Source: Chloroflexota bacterium
Lineage (GTDB): Bacteria; Chloroflexota; Dehalococcoidia; JACQTR01
Direction of reading: 5' to 3'
Length of the DNA: 24,189 bases
NCBI GenBank assembly: GCA_016210705.1
Contig: JACQTR010000006.1
Location: forward strand, 1 to 24,189
The notes beneath the pieces were generated by a model. That model did not search any database and was not told the origin of the DNA. It saw only the letters and a list, made by a program, of their open reading frames with translations. This document shows positions 1 through 8,202 of the stretch, in pieces (position 1 is the stretch's first letter; every line of letters begins with the position of its first letter). Position numbers and translations under genes: made by a program.

Positions 1-5
1 AGTTC

Positions 6-30
6 AAAAAGGCTTGCAAAAAGTAAGCCC
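6..30 (-). terminator. Probable rho-independent terminator after accDA
   Basis: Read on the minus strand, the sequence just after the accDA stop has a short stem (GGCTT pairing with AAGCC, about 8-nt loop, one more G-U pair possible) followed directly by TTTTT. The stem is weak at 5-6 bp, but its position 20 nt past the last stop of a long operon and the U-tract support a terminator. Confidence 0.45.
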
Positions 31-51
31 TCATGATGGAATAAACCTTAA

Positions 52-1863
52 CTAGGGCAGCGAGCCAGAAGCCTCGTCCTCTTTGGAACTGCTTTTAGCG
101 CGGTAGGGCCAAAACTCCTTGAGAACCCCTACCCCTCGGGAGAGGTAGTCCTGAAGTTGGGCTACCTCCCGAGCCATAGCGGCACCGAAATATGAATTAT
201 ACTCACCCATGCGACGAAACTTATCGTAGCGGGCCTTAATTAGCTTCGTTACGGGAATGGCCTGAACTTCCACCAGCTCTTGTAGCAAATAGTCCCTAAT
301 CAATCGGGCGGCTTCAGCAGGATCGGTGTGGGCACCCCCTTGAGGTTCGGGAATAATGGTATCTACTACACCCAATTGGTGGCAATCGTGTGCGGTAAGC
401 TTTAAAGCTGGAGCCACCGCCTCTGCTTTGGTGGCATCTCGATAGAGGACAGCCGCCGCGCCCTCTGGAGATATAACAGAATAAATGGCGTTTTCCTGTA
501 TCAGGATGCGATCGGCCACTCCTAGGGCCAAAGCCCCCTCGCTGCCCCCCTCACCGATGATAACCGATATGATGGGGACAGGCAGATTGGACATAAGGGC
601 CAACGAGGTGGCAATGGCGTGGCCTAATCCTCCCTCTTCGGCTTCCAAGCCGGGGTAAGCCCCAGGGGTATCGATAAAGGTGACCAGGGGCAGTCGAAAT
701 TTAGCGGCGAGCTTCATGGCCCGCTGGGCCTTGCGAAAGCCCTGGGGCAATATTCGTCCCTCCCTTTCGCCTTGACCCCATACTTGGCCTACGAACACTA
801 CTCCCTGTCCGCTCAAATCCCCCACACCACAAATTATTGCCTCATCATCCCCAGAGACCCGGTCACCTCGAAGCTCTACGAAGTAGGTACAGATATGGGT
901 GATATAATCCCAGGCGATGGGCCGCCTAGGGTGACGCGCTAACTGCACTGCCTGCCACGCCGATTCCCCGGGTCGCTCCGGAGGCATGTAACGCCCCTCC
1001 TTCTGCTTTGGGATCAGGTGATAAGGGGAAGAAAAAAGGTTCAAAAGGCGGGATAAGACCTCCCGAAGCCGAGGGCGAGGTACTATAGCATCCACCAATC
1101 CCAGACGAAGGTGAGACTCGGCGCTATGAGCTCCCTCCGGTAAGGGCTTTCCTACCATTTTCTCCATTACCCTTAATGGAGCGAAGCCCACCAAAGCGCG
1201 GGGCTCAGCTAGAATGATATCCCCCAAATTGGCGAAACTGGCGTACACACCGCCGGTTGTAGGGTTAGCGAACACAGAAATGAAGGGCAGCCCCGCAGCA
1301 TGTAGGCGCTGGGCAGCCGCTGCCGTTTTAGCCATTTGCATCAGGGAAAGCACCCCCTCTTGTACTCGAACCCCCCCGCTGGCCACCACCACGATCAGGG
1401 GTAGCTTTTTTTTGATTGCCAGTTCGAAAGTTAGAGCCATTTTTTCTCCTACCACACAGCCCATGCTCCCCCCCAAAAACCCAAAATCCACGGCGGCGAT
1501 AACCACTTGGTGGCCCTCAATCCGAGCCATACCGGTGAGGACGGCATCAGAGAGACCGGTTCGCCTCTGAGCTTCGAAAAGGCGTTTACGGTAGGAGATT
1601 CTCTCCGCAAAAGAGAGAGGATCCAAAGATACCAGGAAACGGTTAGTCTCTTTGAAACTGCCAGGGTCAATCAGCAGGTCTATCCGCTGGCGGGCCGAAA
1701 GACTGAAGGAGAAATTACATTGAGGACAGATGCGGTATTGCGAATATTCCTCCGAAGTAGAAAGGTCAGCGCCACAAAAGAGGCAATTTTTAAGTTGTTC
1801 TTCTTCTTCGCCCCGACGATGGCCGCTAAAATAAGCCAGGAGATCAACCAGGTTCTTCATCAT
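52..1863 (-). CDS. accDA: Acetyl-CoA carboxylase carboxyltransferase, fused beta (AccD) and alpha (AccA) subunits
   Basis: Transfers the carboxyl group from carboxybiotin-BCCP to acetyl-CoA to make malonyl-CoA, the first committed step of fatty acid synthesis, in the cytoplasm. Residues 27-49 form the AccD zinc ribbon (C27, C30, C46, C49). A beta-type crotonase-fold domain follows to about residue 285 (GG-rich segments such as VVASGGVRVQEG). From about 295 to 575 comes an AccA domain with FIDTPGAYPG and the IGEGGSEGALALG oxyanion-hole segment. The usual bacterial arrangement is two separate genes; here both are one 603-aa chain. The start overlaps the end of ftsK by 20 nt. Two adjacent ATGs occur, and the GGGAAGAG Shine-Dalgarno is better spaced for the second (1860). 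AccB and AccC are not in the window. It is last in the operon headed by yceD/fab genes, which fits co-regulation with fatty acid synthesis. Confidence 0.93.
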   Translation of the reverse strand: MMKNLVDLLAYFSGHRRGEEEEQLKNCLFCGADLSTSEEYSQYRICPQCNFSFSLSARQRIDLLIDPGSFKETNRFLVSLDPLSFAERISYRKRLFEAQRRTGLSDAVLTGMARIEGHQVVIAAVDFGFLGGSMGCVVGEKMALTFELAIKKKLPLIVVVASGGVRVQEGVLSLMQMAKTAAAAQRLHAAGLPFISVFANPTTGGVYASFANLGDIILAEPRALVGFAPLRVMEKMVGKPLPEGAHSAESHLRLGLVDAIVPRPRLREVLSRLLNLFSSPYHLIPKQKEGRYMPPERPGESAWQAVQLARHPRRPIAWDYITHICTYFVELRGDRVSGDDEAIICGVGDLSGQGVVFVGQVWGQGEREGRILPQGFRKAQRAMKLAAKFRLPLVTFIDTPGAYPGLEAEEGGLGHAIATSLALMSNLPVPIISVIIGEGGSEGALALGVADRILIQENAIYSVISPEGAAAVLYRDATKAEAVAPALKLTAHDCHQLGVVDTIIPEPQGGAHTDPAEAARLIRDYLLQELVEVQAIPVTKLIKARYDKFRRMGEYNSYFGAAMAREVAQLQDYLSRGVGVLKEFWPYRAKSSSKEDEASGSLP

Positions 1864-4096
1864 CTCTTCCCGCTAGAACTGGGCGCGATTTGCCACCCTC
1901 CTCAGGAGCACCAACTATACCCTCTGTCTCCAACTGTTCCATGAGGCGAGCTGCCCGCGGATACCCTACGTGCAAGCGCCGTTGCAATAGTGAAGTAGAT
2001 ATGTGGCTGTGCTCGGTGGCTAGTGTCTTAGCCGCATCAAAAAGTGTGTCGCCTGACTCATGAATCTCCTCTTCTCCCTCCAGAGGCTCGGCGAAGCGAT
2101 CTCGCGACTGGGCGAGATAACTTTCACCCCAGCGCAGCTTTTGCCAAAAACCTACAACTCTATCAATTTCGCCATCAGATACAAAGACCCCTTGCAGTCG
2201 TTTGGGTTTGGCAGCATCGGTGGGCAGATAAAGCATATCTCCTCTTCCCAAGAGCTTCTCAGCTCCCCCCATATCGAGGATGGTCCGGGAGTCCACTTGG
2301 GATGTTACTGCAAAGCTAATCCGAGTAGGGAAATTGGCCTTAATTAAGCCGGTAACCACGTCCACTGAGGGGCGTTGGGTGGCGACTACCAAGTGGATTC
2401 CAGTAGCTCGAGCTAGTTGCGCCAGGCGACAGATAGTGCGTTCGACCTCGTAGGGGGCAACCATCATCAAATCAGCTAGCTCATCGATCACTACCACTAA
2501 ATAGGGTAGGGTTTCGCCAGCTTTGGGATTTCGGTTGTAGGCCTCGATGTTGCGGGCAGCCGCGGCGGCAAATTTGCGATAGCGTTCGTCCATCTCCCGA
2601 GCCACCCTTCGCAGTACCTCCACCACCTTCTCCAGGTCTACCACTACCGGGGATAGGAGGTGTGGAACGTTCTGGAAGGCCACCAGCTCTACGCGCTTAG
2701 GATCGACCATAATAAATTGAACCTCTTCAGGAGTAGCATGCATCATGAGACAAGTGATTATGGAGTTGATGCAAACGCTCTTGCCACTCCCCGTGGCTCC
2801 CGCGATAAGGAGGTGGGGCATTTTAGCCAGATCCCCTACCACTGCCTCCCCGGCGCCGCTTTTACCTAACGCCAAAGCCAGCTTGGACTTGGCCTTAAGT
2901 TTTTGGAAGGGGATGGTCTCCACAACACTGCGCAGGGTCACTAGGCCCGCGGTAGAGTTGGGAACCTCAATGCCGATAACAGGCTTTCCTGGTACTGGGG
3001 CCTCGATCCTAACGGAGGGAGCAGCCAAGGCCAAAGCTAAATCATTGGCCAAAGAGGTTATGCGTTCTACCTTAACCCTAGTGCGGGATATTTCTTCCTG
3101 GCGTAAAATAGGATTGCCGTTTTTGTCTAGTTTCGCCCGCCCCTCGGCATCTCTTTCTTTTACCCGGCGATAGCGGTGGTCCCAGCCCGGCTCCACAGCA
3201 AATTGGGTCACCGCTGGGCCTGGGTTTATTTGAACCACATTAGCCTCTACTCCGTAGCTGGCTAAGGCCTCCTCTATTAGCTTTGCCCGTTCCTCGATTT
3301 CAGTTGGACCCAATTCCAATTCTGGGGCCATCTCCAAAAGTTCGGTAGAAGGGAAAGTCCAACGGCTACCAGCCAAAGGCGTATCTACAGTCCCAGGCTC
3401 TCCCTCGGTCTCTTCGCTCAGAGGAGCTGCCTTAGCTATTAGCGGCTTCGTAGCATTATCGGTAGCAAAGGTAGGTCTATCAACCTCGCGGTGTGCTGGC
3501 TCCTGCACCGCCAAAAGCCGTTGTCTCTCAGCCCTAGCTGCCACCCTTGCCCTCCAGCGCCGATAGGCTTGCGTAAGGCCAGCGGCTATCAAAACCGTAA
3601 CCCGCTTCGCCAGACGGGGCATCAGAAGAACCCAACCTGCTAAGGCTAAGGCAATGAGTCGGAAAAAGCCCAAAATATCGTGGGCTCCCTTTATAGCCTG
3701 ACCCAAATCACCTCCCGCTGTCTCCTGCGAAAGAAGAACGCCCCCCACCGTTAACTGGGGCCGAAAATAGGCCAAAATTCCAAAAAATACTAAGCCCCAA
3801 ATCAATACACCGAGCCACTGCCGCCAATGCCCCCAGCTAACTAGCCGGCGGCGCTGCCACAGGCGCCAACCGACAGCGCCCAGAGCCAGAATTATCCAGG
3901 CCAGGCCCAAACCCAAGGTTCTGATGAGACCCTGACCAAAACGAGTCAAAACATCGGCCAATATGGGTGCCATCCAAACCAGGCCGCCAAAAGATAGACC
4001 AAGGAGAATAGCCCCCAATCCACGTCTCCACTGAAGCCTAGGGAGTCTCCTCTTAGCCCTTCGGCGTTGGGGGATCCGCTCCTTAGTTTTAGGCAT
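1844..4096 (-). CDS. ftsK: DNA translocase FtsK/SpoIIIE
   Basis: Septum-associated ATP-driven DNA pump that clears and aligns chromosome termini at division and, in many bacteria, activates Xer recombination. Four hydrophobic segments lie in the first 160 residues (about 27-49, 61-79, 93-111, 142-160), followed by a basic/acidic linker. The motor domain has Walker A GATGSGKS (433-440) and Walker B VVVIDE (534-539). The C-terminal gamma winged helix (about 682-740, DTLFDAAKTLA to GIVGAPEEG) is the DNA-reading part that recognises polar motifs and contacts Xer in studied species. A charged insertion near residues 308-340 (DAEGRAKLDKNGNP) sits where most homologues run straight into the SxxNDLALALAA segment. 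Length 750 aa is normal for a Gram-positive type. The ATG is 3 nt past the RNase J stop, so translational coupling is likely. The xer gene with a dif-like site lies about 9 kb away on the same strand. Confidence 0.95.
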   Translation of the reverse strand: MPKTKERIPQRRRAKRRLPRLQWRRGLGAILLGLSFGGLVWMAPILADVLTRFGQGLIRTLGLGLAWIILALGAVGWRLWQRRRLVSWGHWRQWLGVLIWGLVFFGILAYFRPQLTVGGVLLSQETAGGDLGQAIKGAHDILGFFRLIALALAGWVLLMPRLAKRVTVLIAAGLTQAYRRWRARVAARAERQRLLAVQEPAHREVDRPTFATDNATKPLIAKAAPLSEETEGEPGTVDTPLAGSRWTFPSTELLEMAPELELGPTEIEERAKLIEEALASYGVEANVVQINPGPAVTQFAVEPGWDHRYRRVKERDAEGRAKLDKNGNPILRQEEISRTRVKVERITSLANDLALALAAPSVRIEAPVPGKPVIGIEVPNSTAGLVTLRSVVETIPFQKLKAKSKLALALGKSGAGEAVVGDLAKMPHLLIAGATGSGKSVCINSIITCLMMHATPEEVQFIMVDPKRVELVAFQNVPHLLSPVVVDLEKVVEVLRRVAREMDERYRKFAAAAARNIEAYNRNPKAGETLPYLVVVIDELADLMMVAPYEVERTICRLAQLARATGIHLVVATQRPSVDVVTGLIKANFPTRISFAVTSQVDSRTILDMGGAEKLLGRGDMLYLPTDAAKPKRLQGVFVSDGEIDRVVGFWQKLRWGESYLAQSRDRFAEPLEGEEEIHESGDTLFDAAKTLATEHSHISTSLLQRRLHVGYPRAARLMEQLETEGIVGAPEEGGKSRPVLAGRDDEEPG

Positions 4097-4099
4097 ATC

Positions 4100-5752
4100 C
4101 TACACTTCCATAGCCACTGGCAAGATCATTGGCCGCCGCCGCGTTTGCTGATACAAGAACTTGGCTAAAGTATCCTTAACCTTGGCGTGAACAAACCCCC
4201 ACTCCGCAAGATGCTCCGCTCCGTGATCCAGGGTCCTGACAATTAGTTCCCGAGCTTGCTCCATCAATTCCTCAGCTTCCTCAGCCTCTACAAACCCTCG
4301 GGAAACTAGATCAGGTTGGCCGACGATCTTCCCTGTCTGTTTGTCGATGGCGATAATCACCACCATGATGCCATCCTGAGCCAGGAGCCTCCGATCCCGC
4401 AATACCACCCCCTCACCACCTTCCACCCTTAGCCCATCTACGTAAACATAGCTGGAGGGAACCCTCCCCACCACTCTGCCATCGCTTTTGTCCAGCTCCA
4501 ATATCTCTCCATTCTCCAACACGAAGGTATGGCTTTCTGGGATACCCAAGGACTGAGCCAACCGTGCGTGAAGGGCCAAATGACGATACTCGCCATGCAT
4601 AGGCACAAAGAAGCTGGGCCTAACCAGGCTAATCAACATCTTTAGTTCCTCCTGGCTGGCGTGCCCGTGGACGTGGACGGGGGCTATTTTATCATACAGA
4701 ACCCGCGCGCCTTGCATAAAGAGGTTATCAATGGTACGGCTGATGAGTCCCTCATTGCCAGGAATGGCTGAGGCAGAGATCACAATTGTGTCATTGGGCA
4801 AAACCTGAAGTTGGCGATGATCACGATTGGCCATTCGAACCAATACGGAGGTAGGTTCTCCTTGAGTACCAGTGGTAACTATGGCGGTTCGTTCTAGAGG
4901 AATGGTCCGTAACTCATTCATTTTGGCCAAAACTCCGACTGGGGGCTGGAGGTAGCCTAGCTCCAAAGCCATGTGGACATTTTCCACCATGCTACGTCCG
5001 CTGATAAATACTTTACGTTGGTGCTTAGCAGCGGCATCGATGACCTGTTGTATTCGAGAGATCAGCGAGGCAAAAGTGGCCACAATAACTCTACCTGGGG
5101 CTTCGGCCATGATTCGATCTAAGGCTTCGCCCACCACTCTCTCCGAGAGAGTGTAACCAGGCGATTCTACATAAGTTGAGTCAGAAAACAGGAGAAGAAC
5201 CCCTTGAGCCCCAATCTGGGCCAATTTATTAAAATCCGTGGGCTTACCGTCCACAGGGGTGTGATCTACCTTAAAATCGCCAGTGTGGACCACTATGCCC
5301 AAGGGAGTATGGATAGCCAGGCCTACAGCGTCAGGGATACTGTGGTTTACTCTAAAAAACTCCACATGAAACTGGCCAAGGGTAATCTCGTCCCCCGGCT
5401 GAACGATGTTTAGATTGGCCTCCGAGAGAAGTTTGTGCTCTTTGAGTTTGACCGAGATAAGACCGTTAGCTAGCCGAGTGGAATAGACGGGCACATTCAG
5501 CCTAGGCAATATATAGGGTAGAGCGCCGATGTGGTCCTCGTGGCCATGAGTGATAAGTATGGCCCGTATTTTATGATGGTTATCCAAAAGATAAGAAATA
5601 TCGGGGATGACTAAATCTACCCCCAACATCTCCTCCTCCGGGAACATTAGGCCCGCATCAACGACAACGATGTCGTTCCCATATTCCAGGGCCAACATAT
5701 TCTTGCCGATCTCTCCCCATCCCCCCAGAGGGATCACTCTCAGCTTAGTCAC
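4100..5752 (-). CDS. rnj: Ribonuclease J (metallo-beta-lactamase/beta-CASP RNase)
   Basis: Cytoplasmic RNase with 5'-3' exonuclease and endonuclease activity in RNA decay and rRNA processing. The zinc-binding motif HGHEDH is at residues 69-74, a second metal motif HTGDFKVD lies further on, and the beta-CASP region has GRSM and the HVHGHAS and PMHGEYRHL histidine motifs. A C-terminal domain of about 100 residues follows. The length of 550 aa is typical. The start is GTG at 5752, supported by AAGAAGG just upstream, in the gap after the UDG stop codon. An ATG two bases earlier is out of frame. Only one RNase J is seen, so J1 versus J2 cannot be assigned. The gene is tightly packed between the UDG gene (9 nt gap) and ftsK (3 nt gap). 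Confidence 0.94.
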   Translation of the reverse strand: MTKLRVIPLGGWGEIGKNMLALEYGNDIVVVDAGLMFPEEEMLGVDLVIPDISYLLDNHHKIRAILITHGHEDHIGALPYILPRLNVPVYSTRLANGLISVKLKEHKLLSEANLNIVQPGDEITLGQFHVEFFRVNHSIPDAVGLAIHTPLGIVVHTGDFKVDHTPVDGKPTDFNKLAQIGAQGVLLLFSDSTYVESPGYTLSERVVGEALDRIMAEAPGRVIVATFASLISRIQQVIDAAAKHQRKVFISGRSMVENVHMALELGYLQPPVGVLAKMNELRTIPLERTAIVTTGTQGEPTSVLVRMANRDHRQLQVLPNDTIVISASAIPGNEGLISRTIDNLFMQGARVLYDKIAPVHVHGHASQEELKMLISLVRPSFFVPMHGEYRHLALHARLAQSLGIPESHTFVLENGEILELDKSDGRVVGRVPSSYVYVDGLRVEGGEGVVLRDRRLLAQDGIMVVIIAIDKQTGKIVGQPDLVSRGFVEAEEAEELMEQARELIVRTLDHGAEHLAEWGFVHAKVKDTLAKFLYQQTRRRPMILPVAMEV

Positions 5753-5761
5753 ATAACCTTC

Positions 5762-6376
5762 TTAAAACATGCTCAGTTGTTGAGGCTCTTCCTTTGTATC
5801 GGGCACTTTGTCTAGTTTAGCCAATAGGGCTGGTATCTTACGCATGTCCTCTTCGATAGTTCGGCGCAGACTTTGTTGATGGAGGGCGGCCGCTGGATGA
5901 TACATGGCAAAGCAGATTGCCCCATCTTTTTTCCTCGCCGTGCCATGAACTTTACTAATGGTCTCGCCGGGGAAGAATCGCGTCATAGAGTAGCGTCCTA
6001 GAGTAACAATTACTTTTGGCTTGATGATGTCCAGTTGACAATCCAGATATTTGCTACAAGCGGCGATCTCACCAGGTAAAGGGTCACGATTACCTGGTGG
6101 CCGGCACTTGACAACGTTGGTGATGAAGACCTCATTTCGTCTCAAGCCTATGGAAGCCAATAACTGCTCCAAGAATTGGCCCGCTGGTCCCACAAAAGGT
6201 CGTCCTTGTTGATCTTCATGCCATCCAGGGGCCTCGCCTATAAAAAAAAGAGACACCTTTTCCGGGCCTTCTCCAGGCACAGCTATGGTGCGGGATTGGG
6301 AAAGGTGGCAATCGGGGCAAACCAGGATCCTCTTGTTTAGTTCATCCAGCGCTGACACCGTTTGACCTCCGGTCAT
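5762..6376 (-). CDS. udg: Type-4 uracil-DNA glycosylase (4Fe-4S)
   Basis: Removes uracil arising from cytosine deamination, starting base-excision repair. Four likely iron-sulfur cysteines are seen: C20 and C23 (CPDC), C91 (KCRPPGNRDP) and C107. The active-site segment GEAPG at 47-51 continues into EDQQGRPFVGPAG, the signature of thermostable-type (family 4) UDGs, and YHPAA is at 159-163. The protein ends QLSMF, which closely matches the bacterial sliding-clamp-binding pentapeptide (consensus QL[SD]LF), suggesting recruitment to the replication clamp. The start ATG overlaps the stop of the upstream permease gene (ATGA), so translation is coupled. Length 204 aa is normal for the family. The weak alternative is the related family-5 enzyme, but the GEAPG motif argues for family 4. 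Confidence 0.93.
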   Translation of the reverse strand: MTGGQTVSALDELNKRILVCPDCHLSQSRTIAVPGEGPEKVSLFFIGEAPGWHEDQQGRPFVGPAGQFLEQLLASIGLRRNEVFITNVVKCRPPGNRDPLPGEIAACSKYLDCQLDIIKPKVIVTLGRYSMTRFFPGETISKVHGTARKKDGAICFAMYHPAAALHQQSLRRTIEEDMRKIPALLAKLDKVPDTKEEPQQLSMF

Positions 6377-6729
6377 TTCCCCCAGGCCATAGCACTACCT
6401 AGAACTAGAAGCAATCCCCCAAAGATTTTAGTTAAAACCGGGGCATCCACTTTGTCCGCAACAGTAGCTCCTACCCAGCCGAAAATCATGGCACTGGGAG
6501 CCATCCATAAAGCTACTCCCAACCTAACATTATTCTGCCGAAGGTGGGTTATTGCGCCCACTAAAGCTAAAACCGGAATAACAGCCAAAGACACTCCTTG
6601 AGCGGTATGTTGATCTTGCCCGAGTAGTAAAACCATTCCTGGAATCATCACGACCCCACCTCCTACACCCAACATTCCCCCCAATATTCCAGCCACCAGA
6701 CCTAATACCAAGGCGGTAAATAAATGCAT
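6373..6729 (-). CDS. Half-length TSUP (TauE/SafE) anion permease, second of pair
   Basis: Hydrophobic 118-aa protein with about four membrane segments and the TSUP family signature GxxxGxxGGxxGVGGGxxxxP near the N-terminus (GILGGMLGVGGGVVMIPGM). TauE/SafE proteins export sulfite, sulfoacetate or related organosulfur anions, or take part in sulfur and metal chemistry. The substrate here cannot be told. Family members are usually about 250 aa made of two repeated halves, so this is one half. It begins 1 nt after the stop of a second half-length homologue, which suggests the two proteins pair to form one transporter. The stop overlaps the ATG of the UDG gene. Upstream AGGA lies about 10 nt before the ATG. 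Confidence 0.85.
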   Translation of the reverse strand: MHLFTALVLGLVAGILGGMLGVGGGVVMIPGMVLLLGQDQHTAQGVSLAVIPVLALVGAITHLRQNNVRLGVALWMAPSAMIFGWVGATVADKVDAPVLTKIFGGLLLVLGSAMAWGK

Positions 6730-6730
6730 C

Positions 6731-7099
6731 CTAAATTGATCCTATAAGCATACGTAGAGCAACTATTATTACAAAGACCCCAAAGCCTCGTCGCAGCGTT
6801 TTGGAGGGGACTTTCATCATAACTTTGGCACCAATTATCACCCCCAAAACACTTCCCAAAGCTAACTGGCCCGCCAAAGTCCAATGCACATAGCCCTGAC
6901 CAGCGTAGGTCAGGGCTGCTACTAGAGCCAGAAGAATCATGGCCGTCAAAGATGTTCCATGGGCCTGGTGCTGGCTCAAGCCTAGGTAACCCACCATCAG
7001 GGGAACCATAATGATACCACCACCTACCCCCATCAGCCCTCCTAGCATACCTGCCCCTGCCCCCACGGCCAAAGCTACCACAGTCTGGCGACCGTTCAA
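6731..7099 (-). CDS. Half-length TSUP (TauE/SafE) anion permease, first of pair
   Basis: A 122-aa membrane protein with about four hydrophobic segments and the same TSUP signature near the N-terminus (AGMLGGLMGVGGGIIMVP). It aligns by eye with its downstream neighbour over the whole length (GGLMGVGGGIIMVP versus GGMLGVGGGVVMIP; HGTSLTAMILLALVAALT versus QGVSLAVIPVLALVGAIT), as expected for the two halves of one TSUP transporter. The frame upstream is open for another 45 nt but holds no ATG or GTG, so TTG at 7099 is the only standard start; its Shine-Dalgarno is weak (GGA about 10 nt away). tatC ends about 75 nt upstream. The function is probably export of a sulfur oxyanion or organic acid, but the substrate is unknown. 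Confidence 0.82.
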   Translation of the reverse strand: MNGRQTVVALAVGAGAGMLGGLMGVGGGIIMVPLMVGYLGLSQHQAHGTSLTAMILLALVAALTYAGQGYVHWTLAGQLALGSVLGVIIGAKVMMKVPSKTLRRGFGVFVIIVALRMLIGSI

Positions 7100-7173
7100 A
7101 CCAGCAATTCCGCGTACTTCTTGTGGGCAATGATAGCATAGCCTTTAGGGCAAGTCAATGAAGGAAGTGGAAA

Positions 7174-7923
7174 CTAGTGGGTGATGGCACTGTCGGGGTG
7201 GGTAACGGGACGTTGTTGACCGCGCCAGGCCAACTTAGATAGCCAAATGCCTAGCTCATATAGGGCAATGAGAGGGACTGATACCAGGGTTTGGTTCACT
7301 GGGTCGAAGGTGGGTGTTATGATACCCCCCAAAACAAAAGCGCCTACCACAGCATAGCGACGGTAGCGGGATAGCAACCTTGGGTTTAGGATCCTGATCT
7401 TTGATAAAAAAAACATGACAACGGGAAGCTCAAATACAATGCCGATCCAGAAAAGAAGGCGAACCACCACTGATATATAATTACCTATCTTGATCTGGGG
7501 GCTCGCTATGTCGTTACCGAAAGTGAGGAGGAATTTGAGAGCGGGAGGAAGCAGAACAAAATAGCCAAAGGCGGCGCCAACAAAGAAAGATATTAGCGTC
7601 CCTGGCAGCAGAGCATAGAGATAGCGTTTCTCTTTGGAGGTAAGGGCTGGAGATATGTACATTACAATCTCATATAAAAGCACCGGCAAAGCCAAAACGA
7701 CGCCGCTATACAGAGATACCTTTACATAAGTACCGAAGTACTCCGTTACCTCGGTGTATATGAGGGGAACGTCTGGCGCGGGACGGATAAGAAGTCGAAA
7801 AATATGCTCAGCGAAGAAGAAAGAGATTCCAGTTGTGATAATGAGGGCTATAACTACCCTAATTAGACGCTGTCTTAACTCTTCCAGATGCTCAATAATG
7901 GTAAGCCTTTTATCTGGGTTCAC
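7174..7923 (-). CDS. tatC: Sec-independent protein translocase TatC
   Basis: Integral membrane receptor of the twin-arginine pathway, which exports folded proteins whose signal peptides carry an RR motif. The N-terminal HLEELRQRL is the classic TatC cytoplasmic motif. Six hydrophobic segments follow, and the conserved FELPVVMFFL segment with its glutamate lies in the fourth. Length 249 aa is typical. It starts with GTG overlapping the tatA stop (GTGA), a 4-nt overlap implying coupled translation. No TatB-like second gene is adjacent, so this is a minimal TatA-TatC system of the Gram-positive kind. Confidence 0.95.
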   Translation of the reverse strand: MNPDKRLTIIEHLEELRQRLIRVVIALIITTGISFFFAEHIFRLLIRPAPDVPLIYTEVTEYFGTYVKVSLYSGVVLALPVLLYEIVMYISPALTSKEKRYLYALLPGTLISFFVGAAFGYFVLLPPALKFLLTFGNDIASPQIKIGNYISVVVRLLFWIGIVFELPVVMFFLSKIRILNPRLLSRYRRYAVVGAFVLGGIITPTFDPVNQTLVSVPLIALYELGIWLSKLAWRGQQRPVTHPDSAITH

Positions 7924-8186
7924 GTTTTGGTAATGTCCCCGGGGCTTTTCTCACTATCGTCATTACTCGAAGCAATTTTTGCCTGATCGCTTTTAGGTGG
8001 CGCCGCTCTCGCTTCAGTAATGTCCCGAGTGATATCTCTAGTTAGTTCTGTGGTAGCCTTGCGAAACTCTCGTACGGCTCTCCCGATGCCAGCTCCAATC
8101 TCGGGCAACTTGCCCGGCCCGAAAACGATAAGGGCTATTATCAAGATCACCAGCACTTCCACAGGGCCTAATCCAAAGACATCCAT
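7920..8186 (-). CDS. tatA: Sec-independent protein translocase TatA
   Basis: Pore-forming partner of TatC. The 88-aa protein has one N-terminal membrane helix (about residues 7-21, EVLVILIIALIVFGPGKLPE) ending in the FGPxKLPE hinge motif. An amphipathic helix follows (GIGRAVREFRKA), then a charged, disordered tail. The order of hinge and amphipathic helix fits TatA/TatE rather than TatB. The ATG lies 16 nt after the acpP stop with an AGGCGGTGAT Shine-Dalgarno, so it is read with the fab/acp genes. Its coding region overlaps tatC by 4 nt. Confidence 0.94.
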   Translation of the reverse strand: MDVFGLGPVEVLVILIIALIVFGPGKLPEIGAGIGRAVREFRKATTELTRDITRDITEARAAPPKSDQAKIASSNDDSEKSPGDITKT

Positions 8187-8202
8187 CTGCTAATCACCGC
8201 CT

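Noticed and set aside
1507..1944. 145-aa plus-strand open frame over accDA/ftsK
   Set aside because: Antisense shadow of accDA and the ftsK 3' end; no Shine-Dalgarno and no recognisable domain.
2745..3173. 142-aa plus-strand open frame inside ftsK
   Set aside because: Lies opposite the strongly conserved FtsK motor domain; composition follows codon bias of the real gene.
6702..7139. 145-aa minus-strand frame beginning ATG at 7139 over the first TSUP gene
   Set aside because: Frame-shifted reading of the permease with Gly/Arg/Ser-rich nonsense; the real frame shows the TSUP signature.
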